Below are positions 28,298 to 37,262 of a DNA stretch of 64,000 bases, one piece after another; position 1 is the stretch's first letter, and every line of letters begins with the position of its first letter. This stretch comes from Bacillus sp. FJAT-27264 (GTDB lineage Bacteria; Bacillota; Bacilli; Paenibacillales; Paenibacillaceae), in NCBI RefSeq assembly GCF_001682855.1, contig NZ_MAQW01000033.1:15580-79579 (forward strand). The letters run 5' to 3'. The translations under genes were made by a program, and so were the position numbers. Below the pieces are notes generated by a model. It did no database searches and was not told where the DNA came from. It worked only from the letters and a program-made list of their open reading frames with translations.

Positions 28298-28309
28298 GAA
28301 TACTTGTTC
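28298..28309. promoter_or_regulatory. LexA (DinR) box upstream of uvrB
   Basis: GAATACTTGTTC matches the Gram-positive SOS box GAAC-N4-GTTC with one mismatch. It begins 6 bases downstream of the -10 hexamer of the uvrB promoter candidate, where repressor binding would block initiation. Confidence 0.6.
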
Positions 28310-28315
28310 CCGTTC

Positions 28316-28344
28316 ATTATACAGTGTTGACGGTAACGTTGCAA
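28316..28344 (-). promoter_or_regulatory. uvrB promoter
   Basis: Minus-strand TTGCAA (28344-28339), a 17-base spacer and a perfect TATAAT (28321-28316). Together with the adjacent LexA-like box this is a good SigA promoter for uvrB. Confidence 0.6.
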
Positions 28345-28378
28345 ACCATAATATATAGAAATTTAAGGAGCATGCAGC

Positions 28379-29167
28379 ATGGATATTACTTCAATTATCG
28401 GCATTGTGGCCGGACTCGCGGCCATGGTCGGCGGCTTCTTCTGGGAAGGCGGAAGCCTCACCGGCCTGCTACAACCGAACGCTGCCCTCATTGTTTTTGG
28501 AGGAACGATTGCAGCTGTACTGATCAGCTTTCCAGCGTCCAGATTGCGCACCCTTCCTGCAGCACTCTCGCTGGCTTTTGCCAAAAACGCTGGAAACACT
28601 GAAGAAAAAGCCGAAGAAATCATTTCGATGGCTGCTATTACCCGGCGTAACGGGGTTCTTGCTCTAGAGAAAAGAGCAGAGGAGCACCCTGACCCCTTCA
28701 CCCGCGAAGGTCTGCAACTCATGATCGACGGTACTGACCCTGAGCAGGTTCGGCAAATCCTGGAGCTGGAGATGGACGCTTTGGAGGCCAAACATGAAAG
28801 CTATGCCAAGATTTTCGAAGCAGCCGGAGGCTATGCGCCTACTATGGGCATTATCGGTACAGTGATGGGTTTGATTCATGTATTAGGAAGTCTAACTGAT
28901 CCTTCAAGTTTAGGCCCCTCCATCGCGGTCGCCTTTACAGCAACGCTGTATGGGGTTGCCAGCGCCAATCTTATTTTTTTACCCATTGCTTCCAAGATTA
29001 AATCCCGCAGCCAGGAGCAACTGCATGTGATGGAAATGCTGCTCGTCGGCATCCTCGCTCTTCGTAACGGAGAGCCTCAGCAGCTGGTGCGCAAGAAGAT
29101 GAATTCATTTATTGATGATTCGACTCCAGCTCCCGCTGAGTCCATCCGTTCAAGAGGCCTTTCATGA
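28379..29167 (+). CDS. motA: Flagellar motor stator protein A
   Basis: Stator subunit that couples ion flow to flagellar rotation. It has four predicted helices (about 3-22, 31-52, 150-172, 185-205) with a cytoplasmic loop between the second and third. The PTMGIIGTVMGLI segment at the third helix is the MotA/TolQ/ExbB signature, carrying the conserved proline. Size 262 fits. The N-terminus MDITSIIGIVAG resembles B. subtilis MotA more than MotP, pointing to proton coupling, though this is not proven by the sequence. AAGGAG precedes the ATG, and the stop overlaps motB by four bases (ATGA). Confidence 0.93.
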   Translation: MDITSIIGIVAGLAAMVGGFFWEGGSLTGLLQPNAALIVFGGTIAAVLISFPASRLRTLPAALSLAFAKNAGNTEEKAEEIISMAAITRRNGVLALEKRAEEHPDPFTREGLQLMIDGTDPEQVRQILELEMDALEAKHESYAKIFEAAGGYAPTMGIIGTVMGLIHVLGSLTDPSSLGPSIAVAFTATLYGVASANLIFLPIASKIKSRSQEQLHVMEMLLVGILALRNGEPQQLVRKKMNSFIDDSTPAPAESIRSRGLS

Positions 29168-30024
29168 GACAGCGAAATCGCCGGAAGCAGAGAGGAACCG
29201 AACAGGACAGCCGTGACCGCTGGATGATCACTTATGCAGACCTTATTACGCTACTGCTTATTTTTTTCGTCGTACTTTATGCAATGAGCAGCCTGGACGC
29301 AGAGAAGTATAATGTCGTCACTGGCTCGTTATCCCAAACCTTCAAGAACGGGAGTGCTTTATCGGTTGGAGGCAACGGTCTTCTGGATGGGCAAAAAGGA
29401 GTAAACGGTATCAACCCGGGTCAGCAGTCTCAACCAGGCAGTCCGGCAACAGGAAAAGAGCAGGGCGTAGGCGGAACTCAGACCCACGAAGGACCTTCGC
29501 CAACGAATTCAGATAACATGAAACCTTCGGAACGAGAGCTGGCTTTCCGCGAGCAAGAAGCCCGGCTCGCCGAACTGATGGGCGTGATCACTAAATACGT
29601 ACAGGACAATAATCTGGGTGACCAAATCTTTGTGGCAGACAAGCCGCAGGGTATCGCGATCACACTCAGTGACCGTTTTTTATTCGATCCTGGTAACGCA
29701 GCACTAAAAGCCCCTGCCCTTCCGGCGTTGAAGCAGCTGTCGGGTCTATTCCACGGAATCGGCGCTACAATCAGCATTGAAGGCCACACCGACAACATGC
29801 CCCTCTCAAGGCTATCCCGTTACAACGACAACTGGGAGTTGTCCGGGGCCCGGGCCCTTTCTGTGCTGCGCTACTTTGTGGACAAAGAAGGGCTGAAGCC
29901 AAGCACGTTCCAGTATGCTGGTTATGGGGATACGCGCCCTGCCTCCGACAATTCTACCGAAGCCGGGCGGCAGAAGAACCGCCGAGTAGAGATTATCGTG
30001 CTGCGTCAACTTCAGGGCAAATAA
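29164..30024 (+). CDS. motB: Flagellar motor stator protein B
   Basis: Anchors the stator to peptidoglycan. One N-terminal helix (about 24-42) contains the ion-carrying Asp in ITYADLITLLLIFFVVLYAM. A long Gly/Ser/Pro-rich linker (about 65-120) follows. The C-terminal OmpA-like domain (about 165-285) has IEGHTDNMPLS and NWELSGARALSVLRYF, the peptidoglycan-binding motifs. It overlaps motA by ATGA, so the two are translationally coupled, and is followed by a strong terminator. Confidence 0.93.
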   Translation: MRQRNRRKQRGTEQDSRDRWMITYADLITLLLIFFVVLYAMSSLDAEKYNVVTGSLSQTFKNGSALSVGGNGLLDGQKGVNGINPGQQSQPGSPATGKEQGVGGTQTHEGPSPTNSDNMKPSERELAFREQEARLAELMGVITKYVQDNNLGDQIFVADKPQGIAITLSDRFLFDPGNAALKAPALPALKQLSGLFHGIGATISIEGHTDNMPLSRLSRYNDNWELSGARALSVLRYFVDKEGLKPSTFQYAGYGDTRPASDNSTEAGRQKNRRVEIIVLRQLQGK

Positions 30025-30062
30025 CGGACCTATGCAGGTATGGTATATATACGAAAGTCAGA

Positions 30063-30100
30063 AAAGCTCCCGGCCGTCTATTAAACGGCCGGGAGCTTTT
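30063..30100 (+). terminator. motAB terminator
   Basis: AAAAGCTCCCGGCCGT and its complement ACGGCCGGGAGCTTTT form a 16-base perfect stem with a 6-7 base loop, ending in TTTT. Confidence 0.9.
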
Positions 30101-30291
30101 GTCATACATATTTAGCAATTCCATCTATTCTACTAGGCACAAAGATCTAATGTTTCATCAACACGCATCAAAACCCCTCTCTAAATTCATTAAAATTTCA
30201 GATAACAACCTAATAAATCGGCTTCTCAAGAATGGAAAATCGTGTTATTGTCGAATTGTGAGGAATAGTTGATTTCAAAAGGGGATGACTT

Positions 30292-31977
30292 ATGAAGTTT
30301 AGTATCAGCAACAAAATATTAACTGGCTTTTTAATTATTTCAATTTTTTTGGGATTTATCAGTTTCATATCTTTTTACTATTTACAGGAGATTGACGAAT
30401 CGTACACAGATTTGGTTAGCAGGCGACAAAATATCTTAGCTAATTCCAAAGATATCCGAGCAGACTCTATACAGCAAATGAGCAGTTTACGCGATTATAT
30501 GCTCAACCAGGACAAAGGGCAGCTTGATAAGCTACATGATGTGAATGGGAAAATGTCAGAACTTGCGATCGCCACTTTAAGTATGGTACGGCTGGATATC
30601 GATAAAAACGACATCAAAAAATTGCACGAACTGAATCAACAATTTAATACAGATGCCACCAAGGTTGCTGCATTAATAGATTCAAATAAAGAAGCTGGAA
30701 TAAAGTCCTCTGCTGATGTACTTCAGATTGGTCGGGATATGCAGGAGTTGGCGAGCAGTATTGCCGACAGACAGCAGAAGCTAGTTGATGAGGGATCTCA
30801 GAACAATTCGGCAATGGTTGCCTCAATCAAAAGGACAATCATGATCATTAGTATCGCAGCCTTCCTACTGGCTATTCTTGTCGGTATCCTTATCTCCAGA
30901 ATCATTTCCAAACCCATTGTTTCTATCGCTAACGCCGCCAAAGAAATCGCTTCGGGTAACTTGACTCTTAAAGCCATCGAGACCAAGAACCGGGATGAGG
31001 TCGGTGATTTAGCTAAATCCTTCAACCAAATGGTGACGAATCTTCGGGAACTGATTGCCCAAACCACTACAAGTGCTGAGCATTTGGCGGCAGCTTCAGA
31101 GGAATTGACGGCGAGCGCTCAACAGACTAACGTCGCCACAGAACAAATTGCTACCTTTATAGAAGAAGTAGCCACCGGATCAAACAAACAGACTCATAGC
31201 GTAAGAGAAAGTGTGTTAGCCGTCAATGAAATGTCCTCGGGTGCACAACATATTGCTGCCAATGCGCAAAATGTCTCCTCCTCCGCTTCTGATGCCGCAG
31301 AAAAATCGTTTGAAGGCAGCCAGGTCATTCAACAGGTTATGGATCAGATGAACTCCATCCACCAAACTATTAAGAATCTATCGAACGTGATTCATGGGTT
31401 GGAGACGAGATCCCAGGGCATTGGGGAAATCGTTAAGATGATTACCGACATCGCCGCACAAACAAACTTGCTGGCATTAAACGCTTCAATTGAAGCAGCA
31501 CGGGCAGGAGAACAGGGCAGAGGTTTTGCAGTAGTGGCAAGTCAAATTCGAAATCTAGCTGAACAGTCTTCCCAGTCTTCACGCCAGATTGCCGAACTGA
31601 TCTTAAGCATACAACAGGAAACACAGGACGCAGCGCAATCTATGGAAGCCAGCATACAAGGAGTGGATGAAGGCATTCTTGTAGTACATATGGCGGGCAC
31701 ATCATTTGAACATATCGACCAATCGATACAACGAGTATTAACACAAATCCAAGAAGTTGCTGCTTCTGCGGAAGAAATGTCTGCAAGTTCAGAACAAGTC
31801 AACAGCTTAATGGAATTTATATCTACAATTGCCCATGAGTCAGCATCCGGCATTCAAGAGATCTCCACTTCAACAGAGGAGCAACTGGCCTCAATGGAAG
31901 AAATCTTCTCCTCTGCTTCATCCCTATCCCAAATGGCTGAACGGTTACATAGTCAAATCGACAGATTCAAGGTTTAG
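30292..31977 (+). CDS. Methyl-accepting chemotaxis protein
   Basis: Transmembrane chemoreceptor of 561 residues. The first helix is at about 9-31, a four-helix-bundle ligand domain spans about 35-182, the second helix is about 184-206, and HAMP follows to about 260. The signalling domain contains the hairpin tip ITDIAAQTNLLALNASIEAA near 383-402, which docks CheA/CheW. The periplasmic-side domain is of the small 4HB type, so the ligand is not predictable. AAAGGGG precedes the ATG. It follows motAB but has its own 267-base upstream region and terminator. Confidence 0.93.
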   Translation: MKFSISNKILTGFLIISIFLGFISFISFYYLQEIDESYTDLVSRRQNILANSKDIRADSIQQMSSLRDYMLNQDKGQLDKLHDVNGKMSELAIATLSMVRLDIDKNDIKKLHELNQQFNTDATKVAALIDSNKEAGIKSSADVLQIGRDMQELASSIADRQQKLVDEGSQNNSAMVASIKRTIMIISIAAFLLAILVGILISRIISKPIVSIANAAKEIASGNLTLKAIETKNRDEVGDLAKSFNQMVTNLRELIAQTTTSAEHLAAASEELTASAQQTNVATEQIATFIEEVATGSNKQTHSVRESVLAVNEMSSGAQHIAANAQNVSSSASDAAEKSFEGSQVIQQVMDQMNSIHQTIKNLSNVIHGLETRSQGIGEIVKMITDIAAQTNLLALNASIEAARAGEQGRGFAVVASQIRNLAEQSSQSSRQIAELILSIQQETQDAAQSMEASIQGVDEGILVVHMAGTSFEHIDQSIQRVLTQIQEVAASAEEMSASSEQVNSLMEFISTIAHESASGIQEISTSTEEQLASMEEIFSSASSLSQMAERLHSQIDRFKV

Positions 31978-32012
31978 GCACGTTATCGCAACTAAAGATT
32001 TATTTAACAACA

Positions 32013-32044
32013 AAGAGCGAACGGGCATAGACCCGTTCGCTCTT
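32013..32044. terminator. Convergent terminator between chemoreceptor and 62-residue gene
   Basis: AAGAGCGAACGGG-CATAGA-CCCGTTCGCTCTT is a perfect 13-base stem between the convergent genes. The T tails are short, so efficiency is uncertain. Confidence 0.65.
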
Positions 32045-32065
32045 CGAATTAAATTGATAATCTCA

Positions 32066-32254
32066 TCAAAAAATTCTCACTAAAACAACAATAAATGCGA
32101 TAATCCCTACCAGAATTAGCAGGTTCGTCACTTGTCTTATGAACCCTGGAGGTCCCTCAAGATGCAATTTCTTTTCGTTGACATCAAAATTCGCTTTGGC
32201 TCCATAAGGGTCCATTGGTGGAGACTGCGGTGGTATGTTGTGACCATCGGACAT
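32066..32254 (-). CDS. Small single-pass membrane protein
   Basis: A 62-residue protein with a polar, proline-rich N-terminal half and one strong C-terminal helix (about 43-61, LLILVGIIAFIVVLV). It would be a tail-anchored protein facing the cytoplasm. AAAAGGAG stands upstream of the ATG at 32254. No family recognised. It is the last gene before the antiporter gene on the same strand, 65 bases away. Confidence 0.65.
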   Translation of the reverse strand: MSDGHNIPPQSPPMDPYGAKANFDVNEKKLHLEGPPGFIRQVTNLLILVGIIAFIVVLVRIF

Positions 32255-32319
32255 AACGTCAGCTCCTTTTGTTAAGGGTTCTTAATTATAGCATTTATAT
32301 GCAATTTTCCCAACTGCGT

Positions 32320-33474
32320 TTACTCACCTGTCACCTTCTCGGGCTCACGGAACATGTATTTCAGTAGCGGTGGAGTGACTAGGGTTGTCACAACCACTAC
32401 AATAATTACGGATGTGAAATACTCTGGATGCAGCAGCCCACTTTGTAGTCCAGTAGCCGCTATAATCAAGGCAACTTCACCCCGTGAAATCATACCTGCG
32501 CCGATAATTGCCGAGGAACGGGTGTTAAAGCCGGTCAAGCGCGCCCCAAGGCCGCCGCCCAGCATTTTGGTCAGAATAGCGACAACAGTAAGCAGCACGA
32601 CAAAGCCAATCTGTCCTCCTACACCAGCAAAGGTTACGTTCAATCCGATACTCACAAAAAATACCGGTACAAAAACTGAATATGCAATGGGCTCAATCTT
32701 GGTCTCTACCGTATGTTTGAATGAGGTTTGGGCAATCGCAATACCAGCAGCAAAAGCGCCGATAATCCCGGCCATCCCGAGCAGTTCAGCAAAGTATGCA
32801 TAACCAAAGCAAATCACGAGTGCTGCAGTAATTGTAGCCTCAGTAACTCTTAGTGGAGCAAGCCATTTCATCAGCCTTGGCACTAGGAAAGCACCAGCAA
32901 TGATCGCGACGGCAAAGAAAAGTACCTTTTTACCAATCAGCAGTCCGATAGACACTTCCGCCCCTGTACCGAAAAAGCTCATCAACACGGCCAGTAAAAT
33001 CACTACCAGAATATCATCCACTACGGCAGCGCCAAGTATCGTCGAACCTTCGCCCGAATTCAGCTTGTTCATATCCTTTAAAACCTGGACAGAGATGCTC
33101 ACAGAGGTGGCACTCAGAATGACTCCCATAAACAAGGCATTATGGTCAGCAAAACCAAACCATTCTCCTATAGCAAAGCCACCTGCAAAGGGTAATATGA
33201 TCCCGCCCACTGCCACAGCAAAAGCCGATTTCCAGTTCTTGCGGAGCTGCTCCAGATCCGTCTCAAGACCGGCTATAAACATCAGCAATAGTACGCCGAT
33301 CTCAGACATATAATGAATGAATTCCCCATCCTGTACCCAACCTAGCACAGCAGGCCCTAGAACAATCCCGATGATAAGCTTGCCCAGTACTGCTGGTTGT
33401 CCCAGTCTTACAGACAGATCACCGGCAAGCTTGGTAAATAATAAAATCAACATCAGATAAAGAATAAATTGCAT
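32320..33474 (-). CDS. Monovalent cation/proton antiporter, CPA2 family
   Basis: A 384-residue transporter with about 12 helices of the Na+/H+ exchanger (KefB/NapA/GerN) family. GKLIIGIVLGPAVLGW near 35, the LLLMFIAGLETDLEQL segment near 65 and an ion-site region around ATSVSISVQVLKDM near 130 are typical. No TrkA-N/RCK domain is attached. The ATG at 33474 is preferred to the GTG at 33486, which would sit directly on the Shine-Dalgarno bases. Role: expulsion of Na+ or K+ and pH homeostasis. Related GerN/GrmA proteins work in spore germination, but nothing here shows that. Confidence 0.85.
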   Translation of the reverse strand: MQFILYLMLILLFTKLAGDLSVRLGQPAVLGKLIIGIVLGPAVLGWVQDGEFIHYMSEIGVLLLMFIAGLETDLEQLRKNWKSAFAVAVGGIILPFAGGFAIGEWFGFADHNALFMGVILSATSVSISVQVLKDMNKLNSGEGSTILGAAVVDDILVVILLAVLMSFFGTGAEVSIGLLIGKKVLFFAVAIIAGAFLVPRLMKWLAPLRVTEATITAALVICFGYAYFAELLGMAGIIGAFAAGIAIAQTSFKHTVETKIEPIAYSVFVPVFFVSIGLNVTFAGVGGQIGFVVLLTVVAILTKMLGGGLGARLTGFNTRSSAIIGAGMISRGEVALIIAATGLQSGLLHPEYFTSVIIVVVVTTLVTPPLLKYMFREPEKVTGE

Positions 33475-33529
33475 GGTTTCTCCCACTCCTTTTTCTCTGT
33501 CCGGGCTCCTCCTATGATATTAATGATGT

Positions 33530-33572
33530 CCTAAAAAAGACAAAGAGGAGCCCTTGGTGACAGGCTCCTCCT
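33530..33572 (-). terminator. Terminator of the ABC-2 transporter operon
   Basis: Minus-strand GAGGAGCCTGTCACCAAGGGCTCCTC is a stable hairpin followed by TTTGTCTTTTTT. It lies 160 bases past the last permease gene. Confidence 0.75.
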
Positions 33573-33732
33573 AATAACAATAAAATATGCAGTTGAATAA
33601 TTGTAGATTGATTATAACATGGGCTTGCGGCGATGTCTGCCCCTGGCGACGTTGCGTTATAATCCTTACCCTTCAAGAGTTATCTCTCGGGAGAAACGGC
33701 ATGCACTATCGGTTTAGAGTTGTCAGCCTATA

Positions 33733-34893
33733 CTATGCTCCGCTTCCCGCCTCATTAGGGCGTAGCGTCGCTGATCCAATCGCTAGCAGTATGGCAGCCA
33801 TGAGGCCCAAAATAGCGAACGGCAGCCACAGCTCGGACCAGTCACCTCCAGTTGCGGCGACATCAACCGCCTGCATTGCCCATTTTTGAGGAACAAAGTT
33901 GGCAATTTTCTGCATGTAGTCTGGCATGATGGAGATCGGCCAGAAGCAGCCGCCTAACATGCAGGTAGGCGTTAGAATGAGTGCGTTCAGCATACCAGTA
34001 TTATTCTGGTTGCGGACTAGCCCGGTAATGGTGCTGGCAATCCCCATGGATACCAGCATAAAAGCGGCCAACACCAGGAAGTAGAGATACAGCGGAACCC
34101 CGAAATCATATCCAAGGATGCCACGAGTCAACGTAAGTAACGTGATAATCTGAATTAACCCGACCAGGAAACTACCCAGGAAGTTACCTATAGCAATCTC
34201 GTAAGCGTGCACAGGAGCACTAAACATTCTCATCATGGTTCTGTCCCTGCGGTCTTTGACAATGATGGAGACGGAACTGGTCACAAGTCCCATCAGGAAC
34301 AATAATGTAAACCCGGTAACACTAGTCTGCTCTGCTCGGGGATATAGATTATAGTCCGTGCGCTTGCTTCCGACCTTATGCTGTTCGGCCTGCTGCAATA
34401 CTGCGGAGAACTTAGATTCAGCATTGCCCCCGGCTGCGCTAGCCGTCCGCACAGCCTCAGCTGTATGGCCCATGCGCCCGGCAATGTCTTCGGCCTTGCG
34501 CTGGAGCATGATTGAACTCTCCGAGATTTTCAGCTCATAGAAGCTGATCTGTGGCTTCTTCCCGGCAAGCAGGTCCTCTGTATAACCAGATGGAATGAAT
34601 ACACCAGCCGTTCCTTTTTGATCCGTAACCTTAGCCTTTAGCTCCGCTTCGCCAGAAGTCTCGACCATCTTGTAATCCCCGGTAGCGGCAAGCTCCGCAA
34701 TGACATGTCGGCCACCTGCACCGCTGTCCTGGTTAGCGTACAGCACTACAGCGGGTTCCTCACCCGAACTGCCTGTGGTCGTTATAATTACCGACACCAC
34801 AATACAAGGCAACATAATATAGATCAGCAGCCCGGAACGGGAACCAATGGTCCGTTTCGCCATATTCCAGGCAATGGTCATGATGTTACGCAT
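33733..34893 (-). CDS. ABC-2 type permease, LnrN-like
   Basis: Second permease of a putative drug exporter, 386 residues. It has one N-terminal helix (about 18-38), a long extracytoplasmic domain (about 40-180) and five or six C-terminal helices. The family block LGGCFWPISIMPDYMQKIAN is near residue 325. The ATG at 34893 has GGAAGGTGG upstream and overlaps the preceding permease by 8 bases; the longer in-frame form to 34944 is rejected. Size and order match YfiN/LnrN of the B. subtilis linearmycin exporter. Substrate not deducible. Confidence 0.85.
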   Translation of the reverse strand: MRNIMTIAWNMAKRTIGSRSGLLIYIMLPCIVVSVIITTTGSSGEEPAVVLYANQDSGAGGRHVIAELAATGDYKMVETSGEAELKAKVTDQKGTAGVFIPSGYTEDLLAGKKPQISFYELKISESSIMLQRKAEDIAGRMGHTAEAVRTASAAGGNAESKFSAVLQQAEQHKVGSKRTDYNLYPRAEQTSVTGFTLLFLMGLVTSSVSIIVKDRRDRTMMRMFSAPVHAYEIAIGNFLGSFLVGLIQIITLLTLTRGILGYDFGVPLYLYFLVLAAFMLVSMGIASTITGLVRNQNNTGMLNALILTPTCMLGGCFWPISIMPDYMQKIANFVPQKWAMQAVDVAATGGDWSELWLPFAILGLMAAILLAIGSATLRPNEAGSGA

Positions 34894-36058
34894 GGTAACC
34901 CACCTTCCGGTATGAGATGAGGGCTGCGCCAAACAGGACGACACAGATCAGTGCCATGGCTAACAGATTGGGCATGATTTTGGATACATCTACATGCAGC
35001 ATCATTCCGAGGATCGCCTGCATCATCCAATGGTTAATCGTGAACGCCCCCACAGAGTTGACCCAGGATTCGGGGAGGGGAGCCATCCCTCCGCTCAGAA
35101 ATGTCATGCAGACGGTGAGCACAGTTATCACACTGCGGGCACTTGCTCCGCTTTTGAAAAACATGGACACTACGATAGATAGCGTCATGGACGCAATAAT
35201 CATCAACAGACAGAATAGTATCAGAAGAACTGGACGGTTACCCCAATACACGCCATACAGCCAATGCGATAGCAGAATAATAGCCGAACATTGTACGATA
35301 GAAACCGTACCCACACCAAGCATTTTTCCAATGAATAGCTGGGAGCCTTTGACGGGCATGGAATTCAAGCGAAACAATGTATGTTCTTCCTTTTCATTGA
35401 ACAACGAAATATTAACGGTCAGGCCGCAATAGAGTAGGAACATTAAAAGCATCGATACTGCATAGAACTGAGTGGCGCTGTACGAGCCCCCGTCCTCCCC
35501 AAGCTCTCCTAATTTCAAGGGGGAAGAAGCATCCTCATTCGAAGGGGCAAACGCTGTAAGACTTTCTGGACCCAAAATCGATGCAGCCGCCTGAATATCA
35601 TTGATATGGTCAACGAAGTTGTCGAACACCGTACCAGCCACCAGGTTGTTGGTATGATCTTTGCCAAGGATAAACTCCAGCTGAGTCTGCTCCCCACTCT
35701 GTACCTTCTGGTCAAAACCTGGGGGTACTATGACGGCATATCCATACTTCCCTGCTCGCAGCCCGCTCTCCGCCGCCTCTCGGCTTGGCAATGATACAGG
35801 AATGATGATATCTTGTAACTCAGGTGTTGACAGGAAATTCGCCACGAGTGCCGATTCTGCCGTGTTCTTGGTCGGTAGACTCACTACACCAACCCTAACG
35901 GAGTGAATGGTCTGGTTGCTTTGACTGCCTACTACCCCCGACAATGAGGATCCAAGAAGAAAGATCAGCAGAAGGGGCAGCAAGAACTGATTCAACAGAA
36001 GCGCTCTCGAACGGAACAGTCGGCGAAGCTCGTAGGTCATAATGGTCCATGTATTCAT
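34886..36058 (-). CDS. ABC-2 type permease, LnrM-like
   Basis: First permease of the exporter, 390 residues: helix at about 22-42, extracytoplasmic domain to about 195, then five helices, and the SGGMAPLPESWV block near 318. GGAGG precedes the ATG, 18 bases after the ATPase gene. Together with the 3' overlapping permease and the ATPase it makes a complete heterodimeric ABC-2 efflux pump of the YfiLMN/LnrLMN type. Confidence 0.85.
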   Translation of the reverse strand: MNTWTIMTYELRRLFRSRALLLNQFLLPLLLIFLLGSSLSGVVGSQSNQTIHSVRVGVVSLPTKNTAESALVANFLSTPELQDIIIPVSLPSREAAESGLRAGKYGYAVIVPPGFDQKVQSGEQTQLEFILGKDHTNNLVAGTVFDNFVDHINDIQAAASILGPESLTAFAPSNEDASSPLKLGELGEDGGSYSATQFYAVSMLLMFLLYCGLTVNISLFNEKEEHTLFRLNSMPVKGSQLFIGKMLGVGTVSIVQCSAIILLSHWLYGVYWGNRPVLLILFCLLMIIASMTLSIVVSMFFKSGASARSVITVLTVCMTFLSGGMAPLPESWVNSVGAFTINHWMMQAILGMMLHVDVSKIMPNLLAMALICVVLFGAALISYRKVGYHA

Positions 36059-36076
36059 TCTTTTATCCCACCTCCA

Positions 36077-37012
36077 TTAATCCCGCAGTGACCGTCCGGT
36101 CAAACTCAGGAACAGTGTCTCTAGATTAGGCTCGTCGACATGCAGAGAAGCGATAACCCCTTCGTGTTTGACGAAAATAAACAAGATATCCTGAAGCTCC
36201 CCCTGAGAGGAAGGCAGATATATCTCCACAACATCCTCCTTGACCTCTACCCGGTTAATCCGTGGATGCAGGCCAAGCTCCTGAATCAGCCCAGGGTTGA
36301 TATTGCTTGCTTTGATCACGATTTTTTCTTCCCGAGCCACCCGCTCCCGCAGCTCCTTTTCCGTACCACAGGCAATGATATGACCTTTATCCATGATCGC
36401 CACCCGATCACAAATGGCAGCGACCTCCTCCATGTAATGACTGGTATAAATCACCGTAGAACCCAGTTGGTTCAGTTTCTTGACCGATTCCAGAATATGA
36501 TTGCGTGACTGGGGATCAATCCCCACGGTCGGTTCATCCATAATAATCAGCCGCGGACGATGCATGATAGCACAGGCAATATTCAATCTGCGCTTCATTC
36601 CCCCGGAAAAAGAAGACGGCTTATCCTTCGCCCGATCACTAAGCCCGGTAAAAGCCAGTGCCTCTTCCACACGTTCTTTCAACAACTTGCCACGCAATCC
36701 GTATAGTTTACCGAAGAACGTCACATTCTCCGCTGCCGTCATGACATCGTAGAGTGCAAGATCCTGCGGCACTAACCCGATTCTTCGTTTCACCTCAAGG
36801 GGATTCGCCGCCACCGAAATTCCGTCCACCTCGATGCTACCGCCATCCATGGATAATAGGCCGCAGAGCATGCTGATGGTTGTGCTTTTTCCTGCACCGT
36901 TCGGGCCTAGCAAGCCGAAGATTTCTCCCTCCTGAATGCTGACGTTCAAGTGGTCCACTGTCAATTTGCCGTCATATCGTTTCACTACATCGGTCAATAC
37001 CGCAAGTGCCAT
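36077..37012 (-). CDS. ABC transporter ATP-binding protein, LnrL-like
   Basis: Nucleotide-binding subunit of 311 residues. Walker A is LLGPNGAGKST near 36, signature FSGGMKRRLNIA near 137, Walker B IIMDEPTVGIDP near 157, switch His in TSHYMEE near 194. A DUF4162-like C-terminal tail (about 230-305) is as in antibiotic exporters. AGGAG stands before the ATG. It is the first gene of a three-gene operon transcribed away from the sensor kinase gene, and the shared 250-base region holds a candidate operator. Confidence 0.9.
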   Translation of the reverse strand: MALAVLTDVVKRYDGKLTVDHLNVSIQEGEIFGLLGPNGAGKSTTISMLCGLLSMDGGSIEVDGISVAANPLEVKRRIGLVPQDLALYDVMTAAENVTFFGKLYGLRGKLLKERVEEALAFTGLSDRAKDKPSSFSGGMKRRLNIACAIMHRPRLIIMDEPTVGIDPQSRNHILESVKKLNQLGSTVIYTSHYMEEVAAICDRVAIMDKGHIIACGTEKELRERVAREEKIVIKASNINPGLIQELGLHPRINRVEVKEDVVEIYLPSSQGELQDILFIFVKHEGVIASLHVDEPNLETLFLSLTGRSLRD

Positions 37013-37050
37013 GCATCATCTCTCCTGTCAGTTCAAACTGTTATGCCTTT

Positions 37051-37056
37051 ATTGTA
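37051..37056 (-). promoter_or_regulatory. Candidate -10 of the ABC exporter operon
   Basis: Minus-strand TACAAT lies 39 bases upstream of the ATPase ATG. The -35 region (CTTACC or TTACCT) is poor, which would fit a promoter needing an activator. Confidence 0.35.
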
Positions 37057-37088
37057 TCGCGGGAAGCATAGAAGGTAAGGTACGGAAG

Positions 37089-37115
37089 GTCACTTTATGA
37101 AGGTGACAAAAGTCA
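37089..37115. promoter_or_regulatory. Candidate response-regulator operator
   Basis: GTCAC-TTTATGAAG-GTGAC is an inverted repeat, directly followed by the overlapping TGAC-AAAA-GTCA. It is 33-64 bases upstream of the -10 of the exporter operon, the usual position for a NarL-type activator. The assignment to the neighbouring regulator is inference. Confidence 0.4.
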
Positions 37116-37262
37116 TCTCCTGAAATTCACAGTCTGTATGCTATGCTAAGTAAGATAAAATGAACAAAAAGAAATAACGAAAGTTCCTCTGATACAAGAT
37201 GCATCAGAAACACTTGACTGCAAGAATATATACGTGAATTTACGACAAAGGAAGGCACCCCC

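Noticed and set aside
34293..35182. Short plus-strand frames opposite the ABC-2 permease genes
   Set aside because: Each overlaps a supported membrane protein and lacks any own signal.
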